Assembly: GCA_937885465.1 (NCBI GenBank)
Contig: CAKZZM010000033.1
Span: forward strand, 1-6,840
Direction of reading: 5' to 3'
DNA: 6,840 bases
From: an uncultured Bacteroidales bacterium
GTDB taxonomy: Bacteria > Bacteroidota > Bacteroidia > Bacteroidales > Paludibacteraceae
The notes below the pieces were generated by a model. That model did no database searches. It saw only the letters and a list, made by a program, of their open reading frames with translations, and was not told the DNA's origin. Position numbers and translations under genes: made by a program. Shown here in pieces: positions 1-6,188 of this stretch (its first letter is position 1; each line of letters opens with the position of its first letter).

Positions 1-1119
1 ATATCGACAACAACTATTTCAACAGGCATAACAACACTGCCGAAGTATTTTAGAGGCGACCCCACGCAAGTTGTTTTGCGCTCCGCCCCTTGTGCCAACC
101 AGACCAACGCTGCAATATATGAATTATATTGCAGGTATCTTGATACGATACTTGACCTCGAAAAAGAAAATAGACTCAATGGGATGACCGCTGCACAAAT
201 ACGCAGATATGCAGAGGACGGGAATAGTATTAAAGTACACTCTTTCACGAAACAAATGAACACCCTTAAAACGCAGTATCGGAATAAAGGGACGCAGGGG
301 ATATGTGATTATGCCTTTCGTCTTATTCACGAGTATTTCTGCAAAGAGGATATTACTTTTGAGGAAATCAATTACCGCTCTCTATGTGCTTTTGACCGTT
401 GGATGGAAGATAAGGGCATACGCACCAACACACGCTCAATCATAATGCGCCAGATACGCAGAGTGTTCAACAAAGCAATAGACGATGAGGTGATAGACCA
501 ATCTTTATATCCATTCCGCAAGTTCAAAATTAAGCAGGCAGATAAAGAAAAAGAATATATGTCGCTCGATAAGTTCCGCACGCTGATGACAGCAGATTTG
601 GATGGTGGTATGGCTGTGGCTCGCGATTTCTTCTTGCTCTCATTCTATTTCTGCGGCATTAACCCGATAGACCTTTTCTATATGCAGAAACCGCAAGACG
701 GAATAGTAACCTTTGTACGCACCAAGATAGCGCATATTGAACCTAAACCTCTACACCTTGCAATACAACCGCAAGCACAAAAAATAATCGACAGATATGC
801 CGGAGAAAAATATATGCTTAATTTCGCAGAACGATATTCCGACTATAAGACCTTTCAGAGTTATATCAACAAGCGTCTTCGTAAGGTTGGCTCTGAACTC
901 TCATTTGACAAGTGCTACTATTACCTTGCACGTTATTCTTGGGCGACATACGCAGATAAGATAGGAATCTCGGAACGTATCATAGGCAAAGCATTAGGAC
1001 ATACCGGCACATCGCTTGCAGATAAGCGGTACATATCTTTCGACTGGTCAAAAGTGGATGAGGCGAATCGTAAGGTAATAGACTATATACTTAACCCTCC
1101 GAAATGGGGCTGTGAGTAA
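1..1119 (+). CDS. Tyrosine recombinase / phage integrase, 5' end outside window
   Basis: This is a site-specific recombinase that would integrate and excise the element. The frame is open to base 1. A TTG at 76 could be called as a start, but the 25 codons before it read ISTTTISTGITTLPKYF, which matches the N-terminal arm-binding region of Bacteroidales integrases. I therefore treat the gene as partial. The SAM-like core-binding domain lies around 150-520 and the catalytic domain around 540-1080. Visible catalytic elements are the Arg in YLARYSWAT, the His in LGHTGTS, and the nucleophile Tyr in KRYISFDW (codon 1030-1032). At the usual Arg I position (CGINPIDL) there is Asn, not Arg. IntDOT of Bacteroides CTnDOT is known to lack Arg at this position too. 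The gene is convergent with the - strand operon. Family assignment is firm; whether the element is a phage or an ICE is inference. Confidence 0.95.
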   Translation: MSTTTISTGITTLPKYFRGDPTQVVLRSAPCANQTNAAIYELYCRYLDTILDLEKENRLNGMTAAQIRRYAEDGNSIKVHSFTKQMNTLKTQYRNKGTQGICDYAFRLIHEYFCKEDITFEEINYRSLCAFDRWMEDKGIRTNTRSIIMRQIRRVFNKAIDDEVIDQSLYPFRKFKIKQADKEKEYMSLDKFRTLMTADLDGGMAVARDFFLLSFYFCGINPIDLFYMQKPQDGIVTFVRTKIAHIEPKPLHLAIQPQAQKIIDRYAGEKYMLNFAERYSDYKTFQSYINKRLRKVGSELSFDKCYYYLARYSWATYADKIGISERIIGKALGHTGTSLADKRYISFDWSKVDEANRKVIDYILNPPKWGCE

Positions 1120-1121
1120 AC

Positions 1122-1152
1122 GGCAATCCCCGCTTCACAGCGGGGAGATGCC
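1122..1152 (+). terminator. Strong hairpin after the integrase, possible factor-independent or bidirectional stop
   Basis: A perfect 7-bp stem, TCCCCGC / GCGGGGA (1127-1133 with 1140-1146), has a 6-nt loop. It extends outward by GGCA / TGCC (1122-1125 with 1149-1152) across a small internal bulge. It begins two bases after the integrase stop. No T-run follows on either strand, so termination is plausible but not typical; a structured recombination or regulatory site is the alternative. Confidence 0.45.
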
Positions 1153-1163
1153 TGATAACAACT

Positions 1164-1194
1164 TAAAAGAAAAAAGAAAATTGGCTCGAAAGCC
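1164..1194 (-). terminator. Probable Rho-independent terminator of the - strand operon
   Basis: Read on the - strand just after the VRR-NUC stop, a short hairpin GGCT-TTCG-AGCC (1194-1183) is followed by the U-rich tract AATTTTCTTTTTTCTTTT. The stem is only 4 bp, so it is weak, but its place at the end of the operon and the long T tract support the call. Confidence 0.5.
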
Positions 1195-1195
1195 T

Positions 1196-1603
1196 TTATG
1201 ATATATACTCAATGATGATTTGTTGAAACTGCTCAAAGGTTCGGCATACCGCACAACAATAACCCTCTTGGCGAAGTTTTGTGAGCATTTCTGTCTGCTC
1301 ATCTCTCACCACTCCTCTCTTACCGGCTTTCATTTCTATAAACAGACCATGATAGTTTTTGCGGGCAAGCGCGACAAAGATGTCAGGCACGCCTTTTAGT
1401 AACCCCTCCGCTACGAGTTTTCGTCCTTGTTTATACCCACACCATGCGCCGTTTGGTATGGCAAAAATTATGAGTTTGGGAAATTGCAAACGCGCCCATT
1501 GCACGCAAGCCGTTTGCAGGTTATGCTCCCGTTGTGTGGGACGCTTGCGGACTTTCTCAACAGCCGTTCCGTTTATTATGGCTAATGCTTCTTCTATGCT
1601 CAT
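1196..1603 (-). CDS. VRR-NUC domain endonuclease (phage type)
   Basis: This 135-aa protein has the compact, stand-alone form of the VRR-NUC family found in phages, a PD-(D/E)XK-type metal-dependent nuclease. An early Glu sits in QREHNLQ (E26), followed by a helix and the strand IIFAIPNG. The catalytic core is GVPDIF (D74), then FIEMKAG (E90, K92), and a following Gln (Q103 in DEQTEML). All expected active-site residues are present and the length is typical. Family members cut branched or other DNA structures; the phage substrate is not established. The ATG at 1603 overlaps the TGA of the upstream glycosyltransferase by four bases (ATGA), which supports this start and translational coupling. 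It is the last gene of the operon and lies next to a probable terminator. Confidence 0.87.
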   Translation of the reverse strand: MSIEEALAIINGTAVEKVRKRPTQREHNLQTACVQWARLQFPKLIIFAIPNGAWCGYKQGRKLVAEGLLKGVPDIFVALARKNYHGLFIEMKAGKRGVVRDEQTEMLTKLRQEGYCCAVCRTFEQFQQIIIEYIS

Positions 1604-2337
1604 TTCTCGTACTTACTTTTGTTCGGGTATGTTGTTTGCAGATATTCACCGATTCCGCAGCGCACAGCATTGTCAGATATAGAAAAACACTCTACTCCGT
1701 CTATTTGCCTAACGAGGTCGGGCATGTCTTTGAAAAGGTCGATTTTTTTATCTGCAAAACGCTGTGGTATAATGTTCCTTTCGTGTATGAGTATATTGCC
1801 CATGAGACAATTCATTTCGCCGCCATACTCTAACTCCATAGCCTCGGCAAAAAGCGGGTAATAGAGTTTGTACATATCTGCATCAAAATGTGTATTACAA
1901 TGCGGGTTCGCCTGAAAGGTAGGCAGTCCCCATTTGATAAGTATCTCCTTTGTCTGCGCAAGGCTTCTGTAGTAGTTGTTGGGTGCTTTGCCATCAGTAG
2001 GCTTGGTCTGTATCTCCCTTGCTTGGTAATAGATAGGGAAACTATCAAAATCCACTTGGCGGGTGTAGAAATGGTCATCGCTGCTCACAATGAAGTGACT
2101 GCTTATGTCGCTATTGCTCATCGCAGTAATCACTTTACGGAGAATGTTTTTGTGTTTTCTGTTCGTCTCATCGCCGCATGGTATATGAGTTACTATGTCG
2201 CTCACAAAATCAGGCTTGTGACCGACAATAAACACCCTCCCTACATTACGCCCGTATCTTTCTATGCTGCGAAGCGAATAGCGTAACTCGTTATTCTCCC
2301 ACTTACTGCCGAAACCGACTACATACAAAATATCCAT
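1600..2337 (-). CDS. Stealth-like glycosyl/sugar-phosphate transferase
   Basis: This is a 245-aa protein. The N-terminus, DILYVVGFGSKW then NNELRYSLRSIERYG, resembles conserved region 1 of Stealth-type sugar-phosphate transferases and related phage proteins. HFIVSSDDHFY (about residues 81-91) corresponds to the acidic metal/nucleotide-binding region 2. A His-rich segment, NPHCNTHFDADMY, follows. Such enzymes build phosphate-linked surface polysaccharides, so a role in changing the host capsule or decorating the virion is plausible but inferred. I chose the ATG at 2337: it lies one base after the TGA of the preceding gene (TGATATG), and its product starts directly with the first conserved strand. 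A TTG at 2346 would add three residues. No membrane segment or signal peptide is seen, so it should be cytoplasmic. The exact donor and acceptor are unknown. Confidence 0.68.
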   Translation of the reverse strand: MDILYVVGFGSKWENNELRYSLRSIERYGRNVGRVFIVGHKPDFVSDIVTHIPCGDETNRKHKNILRKVITAMSNSDISSHFIVSSDDHFYTRQVDFDSFPIYYQAREIQTKPTDGKAPNNYYRSLAQTKEILIKWGLPTFQANPHCNTHFDADMYKLYYPLFAEAMELEYGGEMNCLMGNILIHERNIIPQRFADKKIDLFKDMPDLVRQIDGVECFSISDNAVRCGIGEYLQTTYPNKSKYEK

Positions 2338-2338
2338 A

Positions 2339-3571
2339 TCAATCAAAATTGTCTTTCAAGTCTTGGTGCATAGCAACCCTCTCCTCTTTCGGCTCGTTGA
2401 TATTGTTCATACGCAAACCGACCACATCAACATTGCGGCACAACTCATATTCATAATAGAAGCGGTTGTTAGTCTCTATTACATCAAATGCTCGGATTGC
2501 TGCTGCGTTGGCACACCAACCGTTGTACCATGTCACCTTATCACTTCCTGTATAAGGACATGCCACTCTCGGTTGCTCGCAATCGACTACTTTCAGGTAT
2601 TCAGCCTGTCTGCTGACAAACTCGTACCGCCACATATTTCGCACCCTATGCGATAACTTGCGCGTATAGACTGCGCCCTTTGTATGAAGATAGAAACACG
2701 GCGCATTCGTTCTGCTCATAACGTCTTTTAGGAACTTAATGGCGGTGTACTCAAACGCCTGCCCGTTGTGTCTTACCAAATACACATTAAAGTGCGGCAC
2801 AAGCCACTCCAACATCTCTTTTTCAATAACCTTTCCCAATTCTGTCTGCATTGAGCCAAGAACGCAAAAGGGACGGTGGTCGTTATCATTGAAAGGCCGT
2901 AGTACCTCCATGCCGAGTGCTTTATATATGGCTTCATGGCTCATGCGTAGTCTGCCTTTTGAGAACGATGCGGAGTAACCGCTGACCTCATTGTAGGTAA
3001 TAGCCGACTTCATATAGTCCGTTTCCGTCTCTGCATAGAAATAGCCATTCTTCGCAGCAAGATAGGTGTAGAATAAGTCGCTTGACGGGCAGGCATTACG
3101 AAAAGCGGGCGTTACATATTGCTCCCAGCCTGCAAAGAATTTGGCTTGCACAAGACTTGCACATCCGCAATGCGCCTTGATGCCCTCATACACAACATGG
3201 TTGCCACTGATTGGACGGTCAGGGTATTTGGTATGCATCTGCATAAAGTCCTCTATCATTGTCGGAGGGTAGAGTATGTCGTCATCTATCGGCAGAATAA
3301 GCGCATCAGGGTAAAGCGAAAGCGTAGGCAAAAACTTCTTCCATACACGAGTGTTCTCTCGCACCCAGTTTACACGCAATTTGTCATGCGTGATAATATA
3401 CTCGCTCAACGTAGCGGGTATAGTTTTATTCGGGAACTCCTCTTCCGCAAGGTTCAATACTATCATATCAGGTTGCACAGTCTGCTCCCAAATACAATCA
3501 AGCACGCGAGGCAGATTGCCAATGCGCTTGCTCCATGATGTAAGTGATACTATCAGTTGTCTTTCTCTCAT
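2339..3571 (-). CDS. Two-domain glycosyltransferase (GT-A fold N-terminal domain)
   Basis: This is a 410-aa cytoplasmic protein. The N-terminal part (about residues 1-225) has the features of a GT-A glycosyltransferase: the opening strand RQLIVSLTSWSKR, a second strand DMIVLNLAEEEF, and the acidic metal-binding motif PIDDDILYP (D96-D98). The C-terminal part (about 240-400) resembles the extra domain found in many polysaccharide transferases, with CFYLHTKGA (HTKG at 296-299) followed by RNMWRYEFV and a YNGWCANAAAI segment. The sugar transferred cannot be told from sequence. I chose the ATG at 3571 because it overlaps the upstream stop as ATGA; an in-frame ATG at 3616 would add 15 basic residues not belonging to the fold and overlap the previous gene by 49 bases. 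It is coupled to the Stealth-like gene downstream, so the two probably act in one glycan pathway. Confidence 0.78.
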   Translation of the reverse strand: MRERQLIVSLTSWSKRIGNLPRVLDCIWEQTVQPDMIVLNLAEEEFPNKTIPATLSEYIITHDKLRVNWVRENTRVWKKFLPTLSLYPDALILPIDDDILYPPTMIEDFMQMHTKYPDRPISGNHVVYEGIKAHCGCASLVQAKFFAGWEQYVTPAFRNACPSSDLFYTYLAAKNGYFYAETETDYMKSAITYNEVSGYSASFSKGRLRMSHEAIYKALGMEVLRPFNDNDHRPFCVLGSMQTELGKVIEKEMLEWLVPHFNVYLVRHNGQAFEYTAIKFLKDVMSRTNAPCFYLHTKGAVYTRKLSHRVRNMWRYEFVSRQAEYLKVVDCEQPRVACPYTGSDKVTWYNGWCANAAAIRAFDVIETNNRFYYEYELCRNVDVVGLRMNNINEPKEERVAMHQDLKDNFD

Positions 3572-3984
3572 TCTGTTTCTTTGTTTTCTTGTTCGCGCAA
3601 TTCTGAAATACGGCAATCAATCTCTGCAAATAAATAGCCCTGCATATAAGCATACGCTTCATCACTCTCCCGTGTATGCTGAATGCCTATACGTTCAAAC
3701 AGATAGAAAACTGTATGCTCTATCTCATGCACAAGCGTAGCATACTCATTGATAGTTACAGGTATCTTTGATATCCATAGTAAGGCTACATTCTCCTCTT
3801 TGTTGTATATGTAAACACCATTGCATTGCTCGTCATTAACTTCCGCAAGAAAGGCTTTTGCTGCTCGTTCTGAAAGACCATTCTTCTGTAAGGCGTTGGC
3901 GCAGTTTTCTTTTGAGCCAAAGAATACCCATAAGCAAGTATTATAGATGGGTATGTTGATTGGGATGATTTCGTTAAGTTTCAT
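3568..3984 (-). CDS. Putative zincin-type metallopeptidase, phage-associated
   Basis: This 138-aa protein contains VHEIEHTVFYLFERIG (HEIEH at residues 86-90), a match to the HExxH zinc-binding motif in a predicted helix. It is followed by RESDEAYAYMQGYL, whose acidic residues (E106 or E109) could supply the third ligand. The layout 'HExxH, hydrophobic helix, E..EAYAY helix' recurs in small phage proteins of unknown substrate. There is no signal peptide or membrane helix, so it is probably cytoplasmic or released on lysis. It is preceded by the best ribosome-binding site of the window and ends in an ATGA overlap with the glycosyltransferase. Roles in lysis, virion maturation or inactivating a host factor are all possible; none is shown by the sequence. 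The 'EAYAY' segment argues against a chance HExxH. Confidence 0.6.
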   Translation of the reverse strand: MKLNEIIPINIPIYNTCLWVFFGSKENCANALQKNGLSERAAKAFLAEVNDEQCNGVYIYNKEENVALLWISKIPVTINEYATLVHEIEHTVFYLFERIGIQHTRESDEAYAYMQGYLFAEIDCRISELREQENKETE

Positions 3985-3989
3985 ATCTT

Positions 3990-3995
3990 CTCCTT
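3990..3995 (-). promoter_or_regulatory. Strong Shine-Dalgarno site before the metallopeptidase gene
   Basis: On the - strand AAGGAG lies five bases before the ATG at 3984. This is unusually canonical for Bacteroidota, where such sites are often absent. It fixes the start and suggests independent, strong translation of this gene after the 56-base gap. Confidence 0.7.
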
Positions 3996-4040
3996 TTCAA
4001 ATAGTTTGCACGCAGGTTGTCTTCGGGTGAGACTATCGGC

Positions 4041-4661
4041 TTATTTTACTATCTTAAAGAACGACTTAATAGCATACTTGTATTTGCTCACAACAGGAAT
4101 GTAATCAGCCACCCACCACAAAACAAGCACGAGCAGAATGACAAATAGCACCCAAAAGCCGCATGTGCAGTTGCGATAATAGTCCGGCACATACTTTACT
4201 TCGACAGTCTCTTTCTCCTTGTGCGTTTCCATGTATGTGATACGCTCACGTAGTTTGGTAACGAGTATCTGAAGACTATCTGCATCGCAATCGACATCAA
4301 GGTATATAATTTTCGGTTTGGCGGGTGTAGAATTACCAGCCGCCACAGAGGGCAAATTAGGAGTATTTGCGCTTTCTAATGCCGACCGAAGGGCTATCTC
4401 TAACCGTGTGCGCTCTCCTTGTAGAGTGTTTATTTCTGTGATAAACACATTGCCCATGCTGTCGCAGGCGAGTGCAAGATGAGCGCGTGCGCTGTCTGCC
4501 GCAACTCCTATGAGGGAGTCCACTTTCTCGCGCTCAATGAGACGGTCGGTGGTATTGTCACTTACAAGCGGTTGCGGAGTTCTGCAACCTGCCACGAATA
4601 CGCCGATGACGGCGAGCAGCAGCAATCGAACGAAAAGCCACATTGTCAATCTTTTTCTCAT
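4041..4661 (-). CDS. Lipoprotein with C-terminal membrane segment, candidate unimolecular spanin
   Basis: From the ATG at 4661 the product is 206 aa. It starts with a basic, then hydrophobic leader (RKRLTMWLFVRLLLLAVIG) ending in a lipobox, VAGC, with the lipidated Cys at residue 26. The middle is a charged periplasmic region with likely coiled-coil stretches (QGERTRLEIALRSALE, LQILVTKLRERITYME) around a Pro/Ala-rich linker. Near the C-terminus a strong membrane segment, WVLFVILLVLVLWWVADYI, is followed by a short Lys-rich tail, so the C-end should face the cytoplasm. Outer-membrane lipid anchor plus inner-membrane C-terminal helix in one chain is the architecture of u-spanins such as T1 gp11, which fuse the two membranes in the last step of lysis. 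No endolysin or holin is visible in the window. An ATG at 4712 would add 17 basic residues. The start overlaps the reverse transcriptase gene by 104 bases. Confidence 0.62.
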   Translation of the reverse strand: MRKRLTMWLFVRLLLLAVIGVFVAGCRTPQPLVSDNTTDRLIEREKVDSLIGVAADSARAHLALACDSMGNVFITEINTLQGERTRLEIALRSALESANTPNLPSVAAGNSTPAKPKIIYLDVDCDADSLQILVTKLRERITYMETHKEKETVEVKYVPDYYRNCTCGFWVLFVILLVLVLWWVADYIPVVSKYKYAIKSFFKIVK

Positions 4662-5841
4662 TTTCTTTCTTAATTTTAATGATTTTCGTATATTCTTTGT
4701 CAAATTTCGCATATTCCAATATCGGCTGCATCAACTGCGAATGCGCTATTTTCTTGCGCAGTTTATAACTCTTTGTTTGCCTGAAATAGCCATAATAAGA
4801 GTTTATACTGCTTACGATATACTCTATATCCTCTTTGCATAACCTCTCACCATGTAATTTATGCCATTTAATGAAATTGTCAAAGGTCTGCAATTTTGTG
4901 TAAAGAGTTCCTACCGTTTTACGTGCCACTAATCTACCATAAGGTTTTATTGCCTGACCCAAGAACTGAATCCCCTTCTCTACATCTTGAATAGACACTT
5001 TATGAGGGTGCAGGGTTACACCATAGTCTGAAAGGAAGTTCCTTATTTGCGGTATTAGTGCGACAAGCATCTGTGAAGAAAGCATTACTATATAAAAGTC
5101 ATCTACATATCTGCCATATTCCTTTATACCGAGAGTGTCTTTTATCCAGTGGTCAAAGGCACTCATAAACAAATTGGCGAAAATCTGACTTGTCAAGTTG
5201 CCGATAGGCACTCCATAATCCGCTTCACAACTAAACAGACTTTTATCTTTCGGCAGACATTTCCACGCAGATTTAGGTTGCTTGCGTATGCAGTTATCTT
5301 GCGGTCGATTGAATACGATGAGCCGTATAATCTGTTTCATAAAGGTTGCGCTCTCCTCATCAAAGTTACCGCGTTTGTCAAGCAAATCACAAATGGCTTG
5401 GTACATTTTCGGCTTATTGATGCGCATGAAGAAACTTTTGAAATCTCCTTTGAGTATGTACGCTTTCTTTGTGTAGTTCTCACTTACTTCGCGCATATAC
5501 ATTTCGCAGCGTTCTATACCATAAAGAGTTCCCTTGCCCTTGCGACATGAATATGAATCCTCGATAAATTCTTCTTCAAGCAATTTTTCAATCCTCCGAA
5601 TTATCAGATGATGAACAATTCTATCTCTGAAATCAGCCGCGAACACCTCGCGGTCTTTCGGGTGGTGGACTATAAAAGCGATAGACCGACCTATTGTATA
5701 TGAGCCGTTATTGAGGTCTTTCCACAGTTGCCATAATTTACGAGTGGCATCTATCTCAAACTGTTGGCAGTTGGTGGAACTTCGCTTACGCTTTCGACAA
5801 TCAATATAGGCATCATAGAGTTCTTCATACTCTACTAACAT
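4558..5841 (-). CDS. Diversity-generating retroelement reverse transcriptase
   Basis: This 427-aa enzyme copies the template-repeat RNA into mutagenized cDNA. The reverse transcriptase motifs are in order: fingers KDREVFAADFRDR (62-74), SYSCRKGKGT (96-105), first catalytic Asp in YILKGDFKSFF (D133), VPIGNLTSQIFANLF (211-225), catalytic YVDD (245-248), and LHPHKVS then IQFLGQAIKPYG (277-302). The 'IGNLTSQ' form in place of the usual QG..SP motif is typical of DGR enzymes. The thumb contains VSSINSYYGYFRQTKSYKLRKK, also a DGR feature. The ATG at 5841 lacks a clear Shine-Dalgarno site and follows the template RNA. The last 34 codons (from about residue 394, rich in Arg) overlap the downstream lipoprotein gene in another frame and may be a non-conserved tail. 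The A-to-N infidelity itself is known from the family, not visible here. Confidence 0.97.
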   Translation of the reverse strand: MLVEYEELYDAYIDCRKRKRSSTNCQQFEIDATRKLWQLWKDLNNGSYTIGRSIAFIVHHPKDREVFAADFRDRIVHHLIIRRIEKLLEEEFIEDSYSCRKGKGTLYGIERCEMYMREVSENYTKKAYILKGDFKSFFMRINKPKMYQAICDLLDKRGNFDEESATFMKQIIRLIVFNRPQDNCIRKQPKSAWKCLPKDKSLFSCEADYGVPIGNLTSQIFANLFMSAFDHWIKDTLGIKEYGRYVDDFYIVMLSSQMLVALIPQIRNFLSDYGVTLHPHKVSIQDVEKGIQFLGQAIKPYGRLVARKTVGTLYTKLQTFDNFIKWHKLHGERLCKEDIEYIVSSINSYYGYFRQTKSYKLRKKIAHSQLMQPILEYAKFDKEYTKIIKIKKENEKKIDNVAFRSIAAARRHRRIRGRLQNSATACK

Positions 5842-5852
5842 ATTTCAAAAAT

Positions 5853-5867
5853 AGAAGATATGCGATT
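5853..5867. repeat. Inverted repeat arm, reverse transcriptase side
   Basis: The + strand reads AGAAGATATGCGATT, the exact reverse complement of 6174-6188. It ends 11 bases before the reverse transcriptase ATG, so pairing could shield the translation start region. Confidence 0.9.
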
Positions 5868-5894
5868 TGCAAATAGGAGTAACACAAAATGCGC

Positions 5895-6046
5895 AGAAGA
5901 CGGAACGCCCGGACATAGTTGTTATTGTTCTTATTGTTGTTGTTCATGTTACCATTGTTCGTGTTCAAGTTGTAAGCATTGTTCTCATTGTTCTCTGAAC
6001 TCGACCAATAGTTGTTGTTCTCATTGAGAGGAACTGCAACCGTCAT
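5895..6046 (-). repeat. DGR template repeat (TR), boundaries approximate
   Basis: Read on the - strand, this encodes a C-type-lectin-like end: YWSSSE, then an Asn-rich stretch, then NYVRAFR. In the 38 codons at 5915-6028, 21 are Asn (15 AAC, 6 AAT), and 54 of the 114 bases are A. AAY codons let adenine mutation reach most amino acids without making stops. Only one AAG in the stretch could become TAG. The 3' side is A-poor and GC-rich (GTCCGGGCGTTCCGTC), as expected near the start of cDNA copying. Its place between avd and the reverse transcriptase on the same strand is classical. Exact ends need the variable repeat, which is not in the window. Confidence 0.94.
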
Positions 6047-6087
6047 TGTGGCATCTTTCAGACATATCTTATACTTATGCTGCTATT

Positions 6088-6101
6088 ACTCCTCACGGAG
6101 T
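6088..6101 (-). other. Small hairpin with GNRA-type loop in the template-RNA leader
   Basis: On the - strand ACTCC-GTGA-GGAGT forms a perfect 5-bp stem with a GUGA tetraloop, about 40 bases upstream of the template repeat. The 3' arm (AGGAGTAA, 6093-6086) can also pair with TTACTCCT (5882-5875) after the template, so two folds are possible. Confidence 0.45.
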
Positions 6102-6134
6102 GTGCCACCCATTTAATCTTGACTCCTAACCGTT

Positions 6135-6164
6135 ATGCTATTTCTTTATGCAAGATAGTAGCAT
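6135..6164 (-). other. Possible stem-loop in the template-RNA leader
   Basis: ATGCTA and TAGCAT (6135-6140 with 6159-6164) are perfectly complementary around an 18-base loop that itself can pair in part (CTATCTT with AAAGAAATAG). Short and AT-rich, so it is only suggestive. Confidence 0.3.
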
Positions 6165-6173
6165 TGTACGGGT

Positions 6174-6188
6174 AATCGCATATCTTCT
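6174..6188. repeat. Inverted repeat arm, avd side
   Basis: The + strand reads AATCGCATATCTTCT, perfectly complementary in inverse order to 5853-5867. On the - strand it starts 16 bases after the avd stop codon. Its - strand form (AAAGAAGATATG) also looks like a ribosome-binding site and ATG, opening an 11-codon frame that I do not regard as a gene. Confidence 0.9.

Larger units (their letters stand above)
5853..6188 (-). ncRNA. Predicted template-repeat RNA domain closed by a 15-bp stem
   Basis: In the - strand transcript AGAAGAUAUGCGAUU (6188-6174) can pair perfectly with AAUCGCAUAUCUUCU (5867-5853), enclosing the leader, template repeat and post-template spacer in one domain of about 336 nt. 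DGR cDNA synthesis is known to need RNA flanking the template in the Bordetella phage system. The closing stem is seen directly; that the RNA acts as a folded unit is inference. Confidence 0.65.

Noticed and set aside
3..53. An Asn-rich end of a frame (IDNNYFNRHNNTAEVF) sharing ACAACAACTATT with the template repeat, which might be a variable repeat
   Set aside because: The match is a short low-complexity run, the scaffold YWSSSE and YVRAFR is missing, and the region is already coding for the integrase N-terminal domain in frame 1.
76..78. TTG as the start of the integrase
   Set aside because: The frame is open to base 1 and the residues before TTG match the integrase family.
1888..2286. A 132-codon frame on the + strand and similar long opposite-strand frames
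   Set aside because: They are antisense shadows of the transferase genes with no recognisable motifs or start signals.
4558..5841. Group II intron or retron reverse transcriptase
   Set aside because: No maturase or HNH domain and no retron RNA; the IGNLTSQ motif and the adjacent template repeat identify a DGR.
5825..6046. A 73-codon Asn-rich reading frame on the - strand
   Set aside because: It is the DGR template repeat read as protein, followed by spacer and the start of the reverse transcriptase gene; there is no ribosome-binding site and no domain beyond the template.
6146..6181. An 11-codon leader peptide (MRLPVQCYYLA) with a Shine-Dalgarno-like site
   Set aside because: It overlaps the inverted repeat arm and template-RNA leader; the sequence is better explained by RNA pairing, and it is too short to support.
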